Source: BP-133 sp040756995 (lineage in GTDB: Bacteria > Actinomycetota > Acidimicrobiia > IMCC26256 > BP-133). From it: 64,000 bases of DNA. This document shows positions 8,151-17,388 of this stretch, in pieces. Made by a program: the position numbers and the translations under genes. The stretch spans positions 96,849 through 160,848 of the forward strand of contig JBFLYK010000009.1 in assembly GCA_040756995.1 (NCBI GenBank), in the 5' to 3' direction. Position 1 is the first letter of the stretch, and each line of letters starts with the position of its first letter. The notes below the pieces were generated by a model that saw only the letters and a list, made by a program, of their open reading frames with translations, was not told where the DNA came from and did not search any database.

Positions 8151-9450
8151 CTACGTCCGCATCCGGTACGAGGAGACACCCCAGGCCATCTGGATCACCC
8201 TGGCCCGACCCGACGAGCTGAATCTCGTCGACGACGTCCTCTTCGACGAACTGCGCCACGCCTTCCTACGGGCCACGCAGGACGCTGAGCGCTCGGTCGT
8301 GGTGCTGCGAGGGACGGGCCGGGTCTTCTCCGGTGGGGGCAATCTCGAGTCGATGGGGACGGCGGCCGCCGCCCGGGGCCTCGTGCTCGAGGAGCAGATC
8401 CGGATGCAGGAGCACGTGCTCGAGGAATACCCGATCTTCGACGCCATTCTGAACTGCCCCAAGACGACAATTGCCGCCCTCAACGGTGACGCGTTCGGCG
8501 CCGGGCTCGACATCGCCCTCATGTGCGACCTCGTGATCGCCGTCTCCGACGCCAAGCTGGTCTTCGCCCCCGCCCGCTGGGGGTTGTGCGACACGCCAAA
8601 CGCCACCCGCCTCGCCCGCCGGATCGGGATGGGTCGGGCCAAGGACCTGCTCTTCACCGGCCGGCCGGTGCGGGCTGCCGAAGCCATGGACATGGGCCTC
8701 GTCAACCGGCTCTGCCCGAGACAGTCCTTCGATGAGGCCATCGCCGACTACGTGGACGCGGTCCTACAAACCTCGCCGCTGGCTCGCCGGCTGATGAAGC
8801 AGGTCATGCACCGCGAGCTCGCCCCGCTCCTGCCGACGGAGCACATCGAGGCGGCGCTGGGGCCCGACTTCAGCGCCGGGATGCGGGCCTTCGCGGCCGG
8901 ACAGCCGCCGCCGTGGACATCGGGCGAGCTGGCTCGGGCCGCCGGAGTACCACCCGACCTGGCGAAGGCGGCCCGGGTCCCGTCACCCAGTGGGCTCGAC
9001 GGGCAGACGCCGCCGTACACCCCGCTGGTCTGGCGGCTGCACGACTTCCGGACGCTCGACAAACGGCCCGACGCGGTCGACAAGGAGAGCGGCGGCCGGA
9101 ACTGGAAGATCTGGAACCTGAGCTACAAGCGGCAGCTGCACGCCCTCTACGCGGTGGTGCACCCGGGAAACCGCACCGGCGCCCACACCCATCCCGACGC
9201 CAACCACTACACCGCCGTCATCAAGGGCACGGCACTGGTGTGGATGGAGGGCACGATGCTGCGCCTCACCCAGGGCGACGTGGTCAACATCCCCATCGGC
9301 GCGCTCCACGACTTCGGCGCCGACCTCTCCGGCGACTGCTGGGTGATCGACCTGACCAGCCCGGCCTTCGACCCCGAGCTGATGGCCTACGACCCGTCCC
9401 GGGAACTCGAAATCGCCGAAGCTTTCGCCAAGGCCATCGCCGCCCCGTGA
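8143..9450 (+). CDS. Enoyl-CoA hydratase-cupin fusion protein
   Basis: This 435-residue protein joins two domains normally found apart. Residues 1 to about 270 are a crotonase-fold domain with GTGRVFSGGGNLESM and NGDAFGAGLDIALMCDLVIA. Residues about 297-435 are a cupin very close to the separate cupin at 4873-5307, with likely ligands H348, H350, H355 and H389 at matching positions. The ATG at 8143 overlaps the P450 stop by eight bases. The same two functions appear as neighbouring genes at 4071-5307, so the fusion supports a physical or catalytic partnership. The reaction is unknown; processing of a CoA-bound intermediate is inference. Confidence 0.9.
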   Translation: MRSYVRIRYEETPQAIWITLARPDELNLVDDVLFDELRHAFLRATQDAERSVVVLRGTGRVFSGGGNLESMGTAAAARGLVLEEQIRMQEHVLEEYPIFDAILNCPKTTIAALNGDAFGAGLDIALMCDLVIAVSDAKLVFAPARWGLCDTPNATRLARRIGMGRAKDLLFTGRPVRAAEAMDMGLVNRLCPRQSFDEAIADYVDAVLQTSPLARRLMKQVMHRELAPLLPTEHIEAALGPDFSAGMRAFAAGQPPPWTSGELARAAGVPPDLAKAARVPSPSGLDGQTPPYTPLVWRLHDFRTLDKRPDAVDKESGGRNWKIWNLSYKRQLHALYAVVHPGNRTGAHTHPDANHYTAVIKGTALVWMEGTMLRLTQGDVVNIPIGALHDFGADLSGDCWVIDLTSPAFDPELMAYDPSRELEIAEAFAKAIAAP

Positions 9451-9512
9451 TCACAGAACGCGAACTCCGCGACCGAGCGTCGCTGGCGCCACATCGAGTA
9501 TCGAGATCGCTC

Positions 9513-10223
9513 TCAAGGGTCCGAGGCGATGCCTACACCCCTCTCCTCGCCGAGCGCTCCGTGGACCTCGGCGAGGAAGGCCCGCAGGGCGGCGTTGACG
9601 CGGGCGGGCTCGTCGGAGTGAACAGGGTGTCCTGCCACGCTCACGACGAGAAGCTTCGCACCGGCGACGTGTTCAGCGATGTAGCGACTCCCGTCGTGAT
9701 AGAACGCGTCGTCCCGTGAACCGACGATGGCCAGCAGCGGGCACGCCAGCGAGGGCAGCCGCTCGATCACCCAGGCGTCGTCCTGGTACGCCACGGCAGC
9801 CGTGTCCGGGGGGAGGCCGTGGCGTTGCGCCACGCCTCTCAGCAACCGGTTGTACCGAGCCCGCCGGGCTGGATTGCGGAACCCGGGTCCGGCCGAGACG
9901 ACGACCAGTCCCGCGACACGCTCGGGGTGCCGGAGGGCGAAGAGCAGACTGAGATATCCGCCCAGCGAGTGGCCGACGAGTGTCACGGGGTGACCGGCCA
10001 TCGCCGCCACGGCTGTCAAGTCCTCGAGCGCGTCGTCCCGGCGATAGGGACCGACCGGCGGGTCCGAGCGGCCATGCCCCCGCATGTCCCAGGCCACAAC
10101 GGTGTGTTCGTCGGCCAGCGCGCTGAGCTGCGCGCTCCATGTCAGGGACGAATCCGCCAGCCCGTGGGTGAAGACGACCCCGGGGCCGTCACCTCTGCGC
10201 TCGACATGCAGCCGGCCGGACAC
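9513..10223 (-). CDS. Alpha/beta hydrolase
   Basis: This 236-residue alpha/beta-hydrolase-fold protein has the oxyanion motif FTHGLADSS, the nucleophile elbow GHSLGG, an acidic residue in GSRDDAF and a C-terminal histidine in VAGHPVH. These complete a Ser-Asp-His triad. The GTG at 10223 lies one base after the TGA of the upstream GntR gene, so translational coupling is likely. Earlier in-frame codons would put the start inside the regulator gene. It could be an esterase, lactonase or C-C hydrolase. Pairing with a FadR-type regulator suggests induction by a pathway acid. Confidence 0.85.
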   Translation of the reverse strand: MSGRLHVERRGDGPGVVFTHGLADSSLTWSAQLSALADEHTVVAWDMRGHGRSDPPVGPYRRDDALEDLTAVAAMAGHPVTLVGHSLGGYLSLLFALRHPERVAGLVVVSAGPGFRNPARRARYNRLLRGVAQRHGLPPDTAAVAYQDDAWVIERLPSLACPLLAIVGSRDDAFYHDGSRYIAEHVAGAKLLVVSVAGHPVHSDEPARVNAALRAFLAEVHGALGEERGVGIASDP

Positions 10224-10224
10224 C

Positions 10225-10992
10225 TCAAGTCGGTATCCAGCGCACCGGACGGTCGAGCAGGGTCGGGTACCGGCGCTCGATGTAGGAGCGGTACCAGCGG
10301 AAGTGCTCCTTGGCCTCGGCTTCGGCGGCGGCCGCGTCCTGCTCACGGATGGCTTCCACCAGCCGGTTATGGCTCTGCACGGCGCCGCGCACGCTCTTCG
10401 GACCGTAGACGACCTCTTGCTGGAACACTTCGGAGATCTTCCGCTGGGTGGCGGCGAAGACGGCCAGCACGGCGTTGCGGGTGGCGTACCCCATCAGCTC
10501 GTGAAAGGCGGCGTACTGCTCGCGGTACAGCGGCGGGTCGTCCACGACCTCGGCCATGGTGCGGGCCGAGGCGGCGAGTTCCTCGACCTGCTCGTCGGTG
10601 CGGTGCAGCGCGGCGAGCCGGGCGATCTCCGGCTCGACCGCCGCCCGGGAGTCGATCACCTGGCTGAACGTCACGTCCATGAACTGCAGCAGGAGGCTGG
10701 CGCTGTTGGCCAGGTCGGCGGGCTTCGGCGTGCGCACGATCGGGCCGCCGCCCGGGCCGGTGCGGATCACGATGATCCCCTGCGTCTCGAGCAGCCGGAG
10801 CCCTTCTCGCAACGTGGTGCGCGAGACCGCCAGCGCCGCCGCCATGTCCTTTTCGTTGGGCAGCATGTCGCCGCCCCGCAGGCCCCGATCGAGGATGTAG
10901 GAGGCGATCTGCTGGGCCACCCGCTCTCCGACCTTCTGATTCCGGACGGGCGTCGACGGCAGCATCGTTCTCGTTGACAGGGCTCCAGCCAT
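10225..10992 (-). CDS. GntR-family transcriptional regulator (FadR/FCD type)
   Basis: This 255-residue regulator has an N-terminal winged helix (about residues 18-90, with LPNEKDMAAALAVSRTTLREGLRLLE) and a C-terminal all-helical FCD ligand domain. Such regulators usually bind small carboxylates or acyl-CoAs and repress nearby catabolic genes. It diverges from the P450 at 11059 across an unusually AT-rich gap that probably holds its operator. The alpha/beta hydrolase follows immediately. It is the only transcription regulator seen in the catabolic island. Confidence 0.9.
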   Translation of the reverse strand: MAGALSTRTMLPSTPVRNQKVGERVAQQIASYILDRGLRGGDMLPNEKDMAAALAVSRTTLREGLRLLETQGIIVIRTGPGGGPIVRTPKPADLANSASLLLQFMDVTFSQVIDSRAAVEPEIARLAALHRTDEQVEELAASARTMAEVVDDPPLYREQYAAFHELMGYATRNAVLAVFAATQRKISEVFQQEVVYGPKSVRGAVQSHNRLVEAIREQDAAAAEAEAKEHFRWYRSYIERRYPTLLDRPVRWIPT

Positions 10993-11058
10993 CGCTGCTA
11001 TTCTTTCATATAAATACGAAGATTGCGAACACGAGGACGGGGACAGAAGGGGGAGCTC
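10993..11058. promoter_or_regulatory. AT-rich divergent promoter/operator region
   Basis: Bases 11000-11024 form an AT-rich island in a very GC-rich setting, between the GntR gene (leftward) and a P450 gene (rightward). It contains an imperfect inverted repeat (TCTTTC and CGAAGA around ATATAAATA at about 11002-11022). This is a good candidate for promoter elements of both genes and a GntR operator. No exact -35/-10 pair is claimed. Confidence 0.5.
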
Positions 11059-12279
11059 GTGACAGCAGCAGACCGGCAGCCCGACGCGGTTGCCCGCCTA
11101 GTCGAACGCTTCGACCACCATGACCCCGACCTCTCCCGCGACCCGTTCGCCGTCTACGCCGGGCTACGCGAGCGTTGCCCCGTCAGCCGGTCCGACGCCT
11201 GGGGTGGCATGTGGGTCGTGGCCAGCTACGAGCACGTCGCCGAGGTCGCCAACGACGACCTTCGGTTCAGTTCGGCGCAGGGGGTGAGCTTCCCCTCGGC
11301 CGGCAACCCGCGGCCGCTGATCCCGATCGAGATCGACCCGCCCGACCTGTTCAAGTACCGCCGGCTGCTGAACCCGCTGTTCTCGCCGGCGGCGGTCGAC
11401 CGCATGGAACCCGCCGTCCGGGCCACGGTCACCGAGCTCATCGACGCCCTGCTGGCCAAGGGCGAAGGCGACCTCATGACCGACCTCGCCGAGCCGGTGC
11501 CGGCCCGCACCACGCTTCGCTTCCTCGGTCTGGACGAGGACCAGTGGCCCCGATACCTGCACGCCGTGAGCGTCATTGTGCACGAGTCGTCACGCGACTT
11601 CGCCAAGGCGATGGGCGCGTTCATGGAGGTGGCGCCGGACCTCATGGGCCGCCTGGCGGAGCGGCGGGCGGACGGCGGCGCGGGCGACGACTTCATCTCG
11701 CTTCTCGTCCGGTCGGAGGTCGACGGCGTGCCGCTCTCCGACGAGCAGATCCTCGACATGTGCTTCCTCCAGCTGACAGGAGGGCTGCACACCACCGCGG
11801 CGGCGATCGGCTTCTCGCTGCTCTATCTGGCCCGTCACCCCGACGAACGGAGCCGCCTCGCCGCCGAACCCGACCGGATCCCGGCGGCGATCGAGGAGCT
11901 GCTCCGCTACCGGTCCCCGGTCCAGGGCCTGGCCCGGACGGTCACCCGCGACACCGTGCTCGGCGGCCAGCAGCTCTGCGCCGGAGACAAGCTGTGGGTG
12001 CTGTGGGGTTCGGCCAACCGCGACGAGAAGGAGTTCGACCGGCCCGACGAGGTCGACCTCGACCGCAGCCCGAACCGTCACGTGGCCTTCGGGGTCGGAG
12101 CGCACCGGTGCCTCGGTCTCCACCTCGGCCGGATGGAAACGAGGGTCGTTCTGGAGGAGGTCCTCCGCCGCATGCCCGACTACGAGGTGGCCGAGGGCGC
12201 CGAGGCCAGCGTCATCGAGGACTGCAGCGTCGTCTACACGCTGACTTCGTTGCCCTGCCGGGTTTCCGCCGGCCGCTGA
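11059..12279 (+). CDS. Cytochrome P450 with atypical I-helix
   Basis: This 406-residue P450 has the heme motif FGVGAHRCLGLHLGR with the proximal cysteine at residue 351 and ExxR in EELLRYR. The I-helix reads TGGLHTT at residues 240-246, so histidine stands where most P450s have the acidic residue before threonine. That could alter proton delivery during oxygen activation. I chose the GTG at 11059 because AAGGGGGA lies just upstream; an in-frame ATG at 11023 is possible. It overlaps the following ligase start (TGATG) and is divergent from the GntR regulator. Confidence 0.92.
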   Translation: MTAADRQPDAVARLVERFDHHDPDLSRDPFAVYAGLRERCPVSRSDAWGGMWVVASYEHVAEVANDDLRFSSAQGVSFPSAGNPRPLIPIEIDPPDLFKYRRLLNPLFSPAAVDRMEPAVRATVTELIDALLAKGEGDLMTDLAEPVPARTTLRFLGLDEDQWPRYLHAVSVIVHESSRDFAKAMGAFMEVAPDLMGRLAERRADGGAGDDFISLLVRSEVDGVPLSDEQILDMCFLQLTGGLHTTAAAIGFSLLYLARHPDERSRLAAEPDRIPAAIEELLRYRSPVQGLARTVTRDTVLGGQQLCAGDKLWVLWGSANRDEKEFDRPDEVDLDRSPNRHVAFGVGAHRCLGLHLGRMETRVVLEEVLRRMPDYEVAEGAEASVIEDCSVVYTLTSLPCRVSAGR

Positions 12280-13892
12280 TGCACCTCATCGACACCACGG
12301 ATCTCGACAGCCGCGTCGTCGGCGACGTCCTGCGCCGCCAGGCCGAGGCGGCCGGTGACGCGCCGTTCCTGCTCAACGACGACGTCGCCCTGACGTTCGA
12401 CGAGGTGAACCGGCGGGCCGACCAGTTGGCGGCCGGGTTGGCCCGGCTCGGAATCGGGCCGGGGAATCCGCTGGCGCTGTTCCTGGAGAATTCGCTGGAC
12501 TTCGTCTTGCTCGCCCTGGCGGCGAACAAGCTCGGGGCGGCGTGGATCCCGACGAACACGGCCTACAAGGGAGAGTGGCTGCGCGACACGCTCGTCGACG
12601 GCGGCGCGCCCGTGCTGGTGGTCGACCGTTCGATGCTCGGCCGGGTGGCCGACCTGGCCGGCGACATCCCCGCCAAGCACGTCGTGGTGCGGGCCGGCGC
12701 CGGTGACGAACGCCTGCCCGGCCAGGCCGTGAGCGCCTTCGAGGAACTGGCCGTCGACGGTGCCGGCTCGCCGGGGGTCACCGTCGGCGCCCGTGACCTG
12801 TCCGCCGTCATGTGGACGTCGGGCACGACGGGCCGCTCCAAGGGTGTCATGCAGACCCACAGCGCCTGGCTGGCCTGCGCCGAGATCTTCGTGCGGGCCC
12901 GCGACACCCGGCCCGGAGACGTCTTCTACTGCTGCGTCCCGCTGTTCAACTCCGGCGGTTGGGTCCTGAACGTGTTCTGCGGTCTCGTGGCCGGCCTGCC
13001 CGTCGCCATCGACCCCGGCTTCTCCGTCCGGACGTTCTGGGACCGCTGCCGCCACTACCGGGCCACGCAGGTCGTCACCCTCGGCGCCATGCACATGTAT
13101 CTCTGGCAGGCGCCCGCCACTCCGTCTGACGCCGACAACCCCGTCCGGGTGGCCGGATTCGTGCCGCTCCCGCCTGAGCTCACCGAGCCGATGAAGGAGC
13201 GGTTCGGCCTGGAGTTCATCTGGCAGGGCTTCGGTCAGAGCGAGGTCATGCCCATGGCGATCACCTCGCGGGACGGGGCGTGGAGCCCGGGGTCGTGCGG
13301 CTTCCCCCGGCCCGATCTCGACGTGCGCATTCTCGACGAGCACGGCAACGAGGTCGGCGCCGAGGAGGTCGGCGAGATCTGCGTACGGGCCCGCCGCCCC
13401 GGCGTCATGTTCAGCGGCTACTACGGGCGACCCGACGACACGCTGTCCGCCTTCACCGATCTCTGGTACCACAGCGGAGACCTCGGCCGGCTCAGCGCCA
13501 CCGGCGAGCTGTTCTTCGTCGACCGCGCCGCCGACTACATGCGCCACAAGGGCCGCAACGTCTCGTCGTTCGAGGTCGAGCGCGTCTTCCTTTCGCACCC
13601 CGCGGTGGCCGAGGCCGCCGCCCACGGCGTGGCGGCCGAGGAACTGGCCAGCGAGGACGAGATCAAGGTCTGCGTGGTGCTCCGCCCCGGGGAGGTGGTC
13701 ACCGAGGAGGAACTGGCCCGGTTCGTCAACGAGCGGGCGCCGTACTACTTCGTGCCGCGCTACATCGAGCTGCTGGCCGAACTGCCGCACACGCCGACCG
13801 AACGGGTGCAGAAGTTCCGGCTCCGCCAGCGCGGCGTGACCCCCGGTACGTGGGACCGGGACGCCGCCGGCTTCACCGTGACCCGCGACTGA
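12279..13892 (+). CDS. AMP-dependent acyl-CoA synthetase/ligase
   Basis: This 537-residue ANL-family ligase has MWTSGTTGRSKGVMQTH near residue 177, HSGDLGRLSATGELFFVDR in the hinge region, and a C-terminal ERVQKFR where the catalytic lysine is expected. The ATG at 12279 overlaps the P450 stop codon by one base. It is the second ligase of the island and only distantly similar to the one at 5374, so the cluster probably activates two different acids or the same skeleton at two stages. ATP, CoA and a carboxylate are the expected substrates. Confidence 0.92.
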   Translation: MHLIDTTDLDSRVVGDVLRRQAEAAGDAPFLLNDDVALTFDEVNRRADQLAAGLARLGIGPGNPLALFLENSLDFVLLALAANKLGAAWIPTNTAYKGEWLRDTLVDGGAPVLVVDRSMLGRVADLAGDIPAKHVVVRAGAGDERLPGQAVSAFEELAVDGAGSPGVTVGARDLSAVMWTSGTTGRSKGVMQTHSAWLACAEIFVRARDTRPGDVFYCCVPLFNSGGWVLNVFCGLVAGLPVAIDPGFSVRTFWDRCRHYRATQVVTLGAMHMYLWQAPATPSDADNPVRVAGFVPLPPELTEPMKERFGLEFIWQGFGQSEVMPMAITSRDGAWSPGSCGFPRPDLDVRILDEHGNEVGAEEVGEICVRARRPGVMFSGYYGRPDDTLSAFTDLWYHSGDLGRLSATGELFFVDRAADYMRHKGRNVSSFEVERVFLSHPAVAEAAAHGVAAEELASEDEIKVCVVLRPGEVVTEEELARFVNERAPYYFVPRYIELLAELPHTPTERVQKFRLRQRGVTPGTWDRDAAGFTVTRD

Positions 13893-13920
13893 GATTCCCG
13901 ACAACGAAAGGACGAGGACC

Positions 13921-14688
13921 ATGGACGTACCCGGGGTGACCGGCCGGGTGGCGGTCGTGACCGGCGCCGGCCGGGGCATCGGCCGTGAACTGGCCCGGGG
14001 GCTGGCGGCGGCCGGCGCCCGTGTCGTGGTGGCCGAGATCGACGGCGAGCGGGCGCAGGAGACGGCCGATCTGATCGGCAAGGACGGCGGCGAGGCGCTG
14101 GCGGTCGTCACCGACGTCACGGACGAGGCGTCGACGGCGGCGATGGCGGCCCGGGCGGTGGAGGCGTACGGCGGGATCGACATCCTCGTCAACAACGCCG
14201 GGCTGTGGGCGGGCCTGGCGTTCGAGCCGCCGACCGAGATCCGCAAGGAGACGTGGAGCCGGGTCCTCGACGTCAACGTCACCGGGATGTGGCTGGCGAC
14301 GAAGGCCGTCGCCGCCCCCATGACCGCCGCCGGCCGGGGCGTGATCGTGAACATCTCGTCGGTCGGGGCCTTCCTGGCCGGGCCGATGCTGTCGCACTAC
14401 TGCACGTCCAAAGGAGCGGTGAACGCCTTCACCCGGGCCATGGCCAAAGACCTCGGCGCCTCCGGAATCCGCGTCAACGCCATCGCTCCGGGGGTGATCG
14501 GCACCGAGTCGACGCTGGAGACCGCACCGGCCGAGCTGCTCGACGCCATGGTGGCGTCGCAGTGCATCAAGCGGAAGGGCGATCCGGCCGACCTCGTCGG
14601 GCCGCTGCTGTTCCTGGCCGGTGACGCGTCGGCGTTCATGTCGGGACAGGTCATCGTCGTCGACGGTGGCCTCGTCATGCTCGGCTGA
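13921..14688 (+). CDS. Short-chain dehydrogenase/reductase (SDR)
   Basis: This 255-residue classical SDR has GAGRGIGREL in the cofactor site, NNAG, the catalytic YCTSK and a C-terminal VIVVDGGLVMLG. It lies 28 bases after the ligase with a purine-rich leader and ends one base before the GTG of the CoA-transferase. That position within the P450-ligase-SDR-transferase operon suggests alcohol oxidation after hydroxylation. The order of steps is inference. Confidence 0.9.
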   Translation: MDVPGVTGRVAVVTGAGRGIGRELARGLAAAGARVVVAEIDGERAQETADLIGKDGGEALAVVTDVTDEASTAAMAARAVEAYGGIDILVNNAGLWAGLAFEPPTEIRKETWSRVLDVNVTGMWLATKAVAAPMTAAGRGVIVNISSVGAFLAGPMLSHYCTSKGAVNAFTRAMAKDLGASGIRVNAIAPGVIGTESTLETAPAELLDAMVASQCIKRKGDPADLVGPLLFLAGDASAFMSGQVIVVDGGLVMLG

Positions 14689-14689
14689 C

Positions 14690-15880
14690 GTGGCCCAGAT
14701 CGACCTCACCACGCCCGTCCGGCCCTACCGGCCGCTGCAGGGTGTGCGCGTCCTCGACCTGTCGCGGCTCATTCCCGGGGCGTTGGCCACGCGCAAGCTG
14801 GCCGACCTCGGTGCCGAGGTCGTCAAGGTCGAGGAACCGGGCCGGGGTGACTACCTGCGGACGATCGCTCCGCTGGTCGACGGGGAGAGCGTGATGCACC
14901 GGCTGCTCAACCGGGGCAAGAAGAGCGTGACCGTCGATTACCGCACTCCGGCCGGCCGGGAGACGATCGAACGGCTGGCCTCGGTGGCCGAGGTGGTCGT
15001 GGAGGTGTCGCGTCCCGGTCGCCTGGCCGAGGCCGGCCTCGACCTCATGCAACTGCGGGAGCGGCGGCCCGAGGTCGTCGTCTGCTCGATCACCGGCTTC
15101 GGCCAGACCGGGCCGCTGGCCGACCTGCCGTCGCACGGCATGAACATCGACGCTCTGGCCGGCTGCCTGACGCCGGAGCGGGAGGGCCGCCCCCGTATGG
15201 CGGCCGGCATCTACAACAGCCTGGGGACGGAGCTCGGCGGCCTCAACGCCGCCGTGGCCGTGCTGGCCGCCCTGGTGCGGGCCCGGGCCACCGGCGAAGG
15301 CGCCTGGATCGACGTGTCGTGCTGGGACGCCGCGGTGGAGTTCAGCCGCTACCGGCTCGCCTACCTCGACGCCACCGGCGAGGAGATGAGCGACGTCCGG
15401 GAGCTCGGGCCGCTCTACGATCTGTACGAGACGGCGGACGGCGGGCTCGTGTTCCTGGGCGCCATCGAGCGAAAGTTCTGGGAGAACCTCTGCCGGGGTC
15501 TCGGACGGCCGGACCTCGCGCCCCGGTGGTGCTCCGACGGCGATGTCCACTTCGCCGAGGACGGTGAACTCCGCAAGGAGCTCGAAGTGGTGTTCCTCAC
15601 CGCTCCGGCCGACGAGTGGGCGGACCGCTTCCTGCGCTGGGAGGTACCGGGCAGCCGCGTGCTCACCGCCGCCGAGGTCCTGGCCAGCCCGCACCTGGCG
15701 GCGCGGGGCCTGCTGTGGCGGGACGGTTCGGCCATCCCCCAGATCGCCGACCCCGTCCGGTGGATCGAAACCGCAACCCGGCCGGGGCAGGACGCCACGC
15801 CGAGCCCGGCGCTCGGCGCCGACACCGACGAGGTGCTGGCCGGCTGGTTGGGGGCCGGCGTGGGAGACCCGATCCGGTGA
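14690..15880 (+). CDS. CaiB/BaiF CoA-transferase family protein
   Basis: This 396-residue class III CoA-transferase moves CoA between acids, or acts as a racemase in some branches. The N-terminus LQGVRVLDLSRLIPGALATR and the following LADLGAEVVKVEEPGRGDYLR are diagnostic. The GTG at 14690 starts one base after the upstream TGA; homology does not extend further upstream. It offers an ATP-free way to load CoA onto the pathway acid, or alpha-methylacyl-CoA epimerisation before beta-oxidation. Which role applies is not visible. Confidence 0.88.
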   Translation: MAQIDLTTPVRPYRPLQGVRVLDLSRLIPGALATRKLADLGAEVVKVEEPGRGDYLRTIAPLVDGESVMHRLLNRGKKSVTVDYRTPAGRETIERLASVAEVVVEVSRPGRLAEAGLDLMQLRERRPEVVVCSITGFGQTGPLADLPSHGMNIDALAGCLTPEREGRPRMAAGIYNSLGTELGGLNAAVAVLAALVRARATGEGAWIDVSCWDAAVEFSRYRLAYLDATGEEMSDVRELGPLYDLYETADGGLVFLGAIERKFWENLCRGLGRPDLAPRWCSDGDVHFAEDGELRKELEVVFLTAPADEWADRFLRWEVPGSRVLTAAEVLASPHLAARGLLWRDGSAIPQIADPVRWIETATRPGQDATPSPALGADTDEVLAGWLGAGVGDPIR

Positions 15881-15891
15881 AGGGAGGGCCC

Positions 15892-17388
15892 ATGAAGACG
15901 AGATGGCGGTGGTTAGCGGCGCTGGGCCTGGCCGGCCTGGCCACGGCCGGAGCCGGCGCGCCGGTCGACGCCGACGAGGCCGGCGGCGCGCCGGGCGCGT
16001 CGTTCGCCGCCACCGCCGCCGCCGAGGGTGTCCGGGTCGGCGTGGCGGCCCCCGGATACCTGCTGACCGATCAGCTGGTCGACGCCGGCGGGCCGCTGGC
16101 CCAGGCGACGGTCAACGCGCTCGGCCAGTCGAAGGCGCTGGCCGCCTACCCGTTCCCCGGTGACCTGGTGATCGCCGGCCCGGGAACGCTGGCCGGCTTC
16201 ACCGGTCTGCCGGCGTTGCCCGGCTATCCCTTCGTGGTGGAGTCGGAGTCGCCGGTGCGGCCGGAAGCGACGGCCGAGCAGGGTCCGCACCGCCTGCGGG
16301 CGCACAGCAGCGACCGGGCGTCGTCCGCCGAGGCGGCGACGGCGGCCGGCGGAGGCGACGCCGTGGTCGGGCGGACGTCGGCGGTGGCCGACGTCGTGGC
16401 CGACGAAGCGTCCGGAACGGTGCGGGCGGTGGCCGGCAACGACGTCGAGGCCGTCCGGGTCGGCGACGTTCTCCGCCTCGGTCGGGTGGCGTCGGAGGCC
16501 AAGGCCGAGCGGGACCGGGCCGGGCAACTCAGCCGCAGTTCGGCGTTGGCCGTCGGCGAGGTCCTGATCGCCGGGCAGGCGTTCGGCTTCACCGAGCAGG
16601 GGCTGGTAGTGGCCGGCACCACGGTGCCGGTGGCGGCCGACGACAGTGCGGCCCGGGCACTGGCCGGCGCCGGAATCTCCTTGCGGTACCTGGCACCGGT
16701 GGAGACCGCCGACGGCGTGGTGGCCGCCGGGATCGAGATCACGCAACTGGCCCGGCCCGGCGTTCCCGGCGCGCCGGCCGAGATCAAGCTCACCTTGACC
16801 CTCGGACGGGCGGCGGCGTTCGCCTCGGGGACGCTGGCGCGGCCGGCGGTGCCGCCCGTGCCTGGCGAACCCGTCGAAGTGGGTTCGCAGTCCGGTGTCG
16901 GGGCCCCGGCCGGGCCGGCCGCCGAACCGGACGGGTCGCCGGGCGCCGGCGCGACCAACGGCGACGCCCGCGCCACGAGCGGCGGGGGTGGGCAGGTGAC
17001 GAACGGCGAAGCTGGCGGCGTGGACCACGGCGGCGCCGGCACGGGGCCGTACGGCGCCGGAAACGGGCTGTACGGCGACGGCGGGCCTGGTTCGGAATCA
17101 GAGTTTGCCTCCACCGCGCCGGCGCGTGGCTCCGGTGCGGAGGCCGCGTGGGGAGCAATTCCGGGCGGGGCCGGCGGTTCCGGCGAACCGACGCAGCCCT
17201 CGGCCGGTGAGGTCACCAGCGCGGCTCCGGCGGCCACGACGGCGCCCGGCGGGCGCTCGGGGCTGTGGCAGCCGATCGCCACGGTGCCGCAGACGTCGGC
17301 CACCGGGTTCTACGCCATTGTGGCCATCGCCGCCGTCGTGGCGCTGGGCGGGGTGGCGGCCATCCGGGGATGGGCGGTGAAACGATGA
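15892..17388 (+). CDS. Secreted, C-terminally membrane-anchored protein of unknown function
   Basis: I do not recognise this 498-residue protein. It has a signal peptide (about residues 1-28, ending near AGAGAPVDA) and an extracytoplasmic region of roughly 290 residues. A Gly/Ala/Pro-rich low-complexity stretch follows (about 320-460), then a final membrane helix at about 474-494 with a positive RGWAVKR tail. The ATG at 15892 follows GGGAGGG. Its stop overlaps the start of the next small membrane protein, and a Liv-type transporter follows. An accessory role in uptake across the envelope is inference from position. Confidence 0.75.
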   Translation: MKTRWRWLAALGLAGLATAGAGAPVDADEAGGAPGASFAATAAAEGVRVGVAAPGYLLTDQLVDAGGPLAQATVNALGQSKALAAYPFPGDLVIAGPGTLAGFTGLPALPGYPFVVESESPVRPEATAEQGPHRLRAHSSDRASSAEAATAAGGGDAVVGRTSAVADVVADEASGTVRAVAGNDVEAVRVGDVLRLGRVASEAKAERDRAGQLSRSSALAVGEVLIAGQAFGFTEQGLVVAGTTVPVAADDSAARALAGAGISLRYLAPVETADGVVAAGIEITQLARPGVPGAPAEIKLTLTLGRAAAFASGTLARPAVPPVPGEPVEVGSQSGVGAPAGPAAEPDGSPGAGATNGDARATSGGGGQVTNGEAGGVDHGGAGTGPYGAGNGLYGDGGPGSESEFASTAPARGSGAEAAWGAIPGGAGGSGEPTQPSAGEVTSAAPAATTAPGGRSGLWQPIATVPQTSATGFYAIVAIAAVVALGGVAAIRGWAVKR

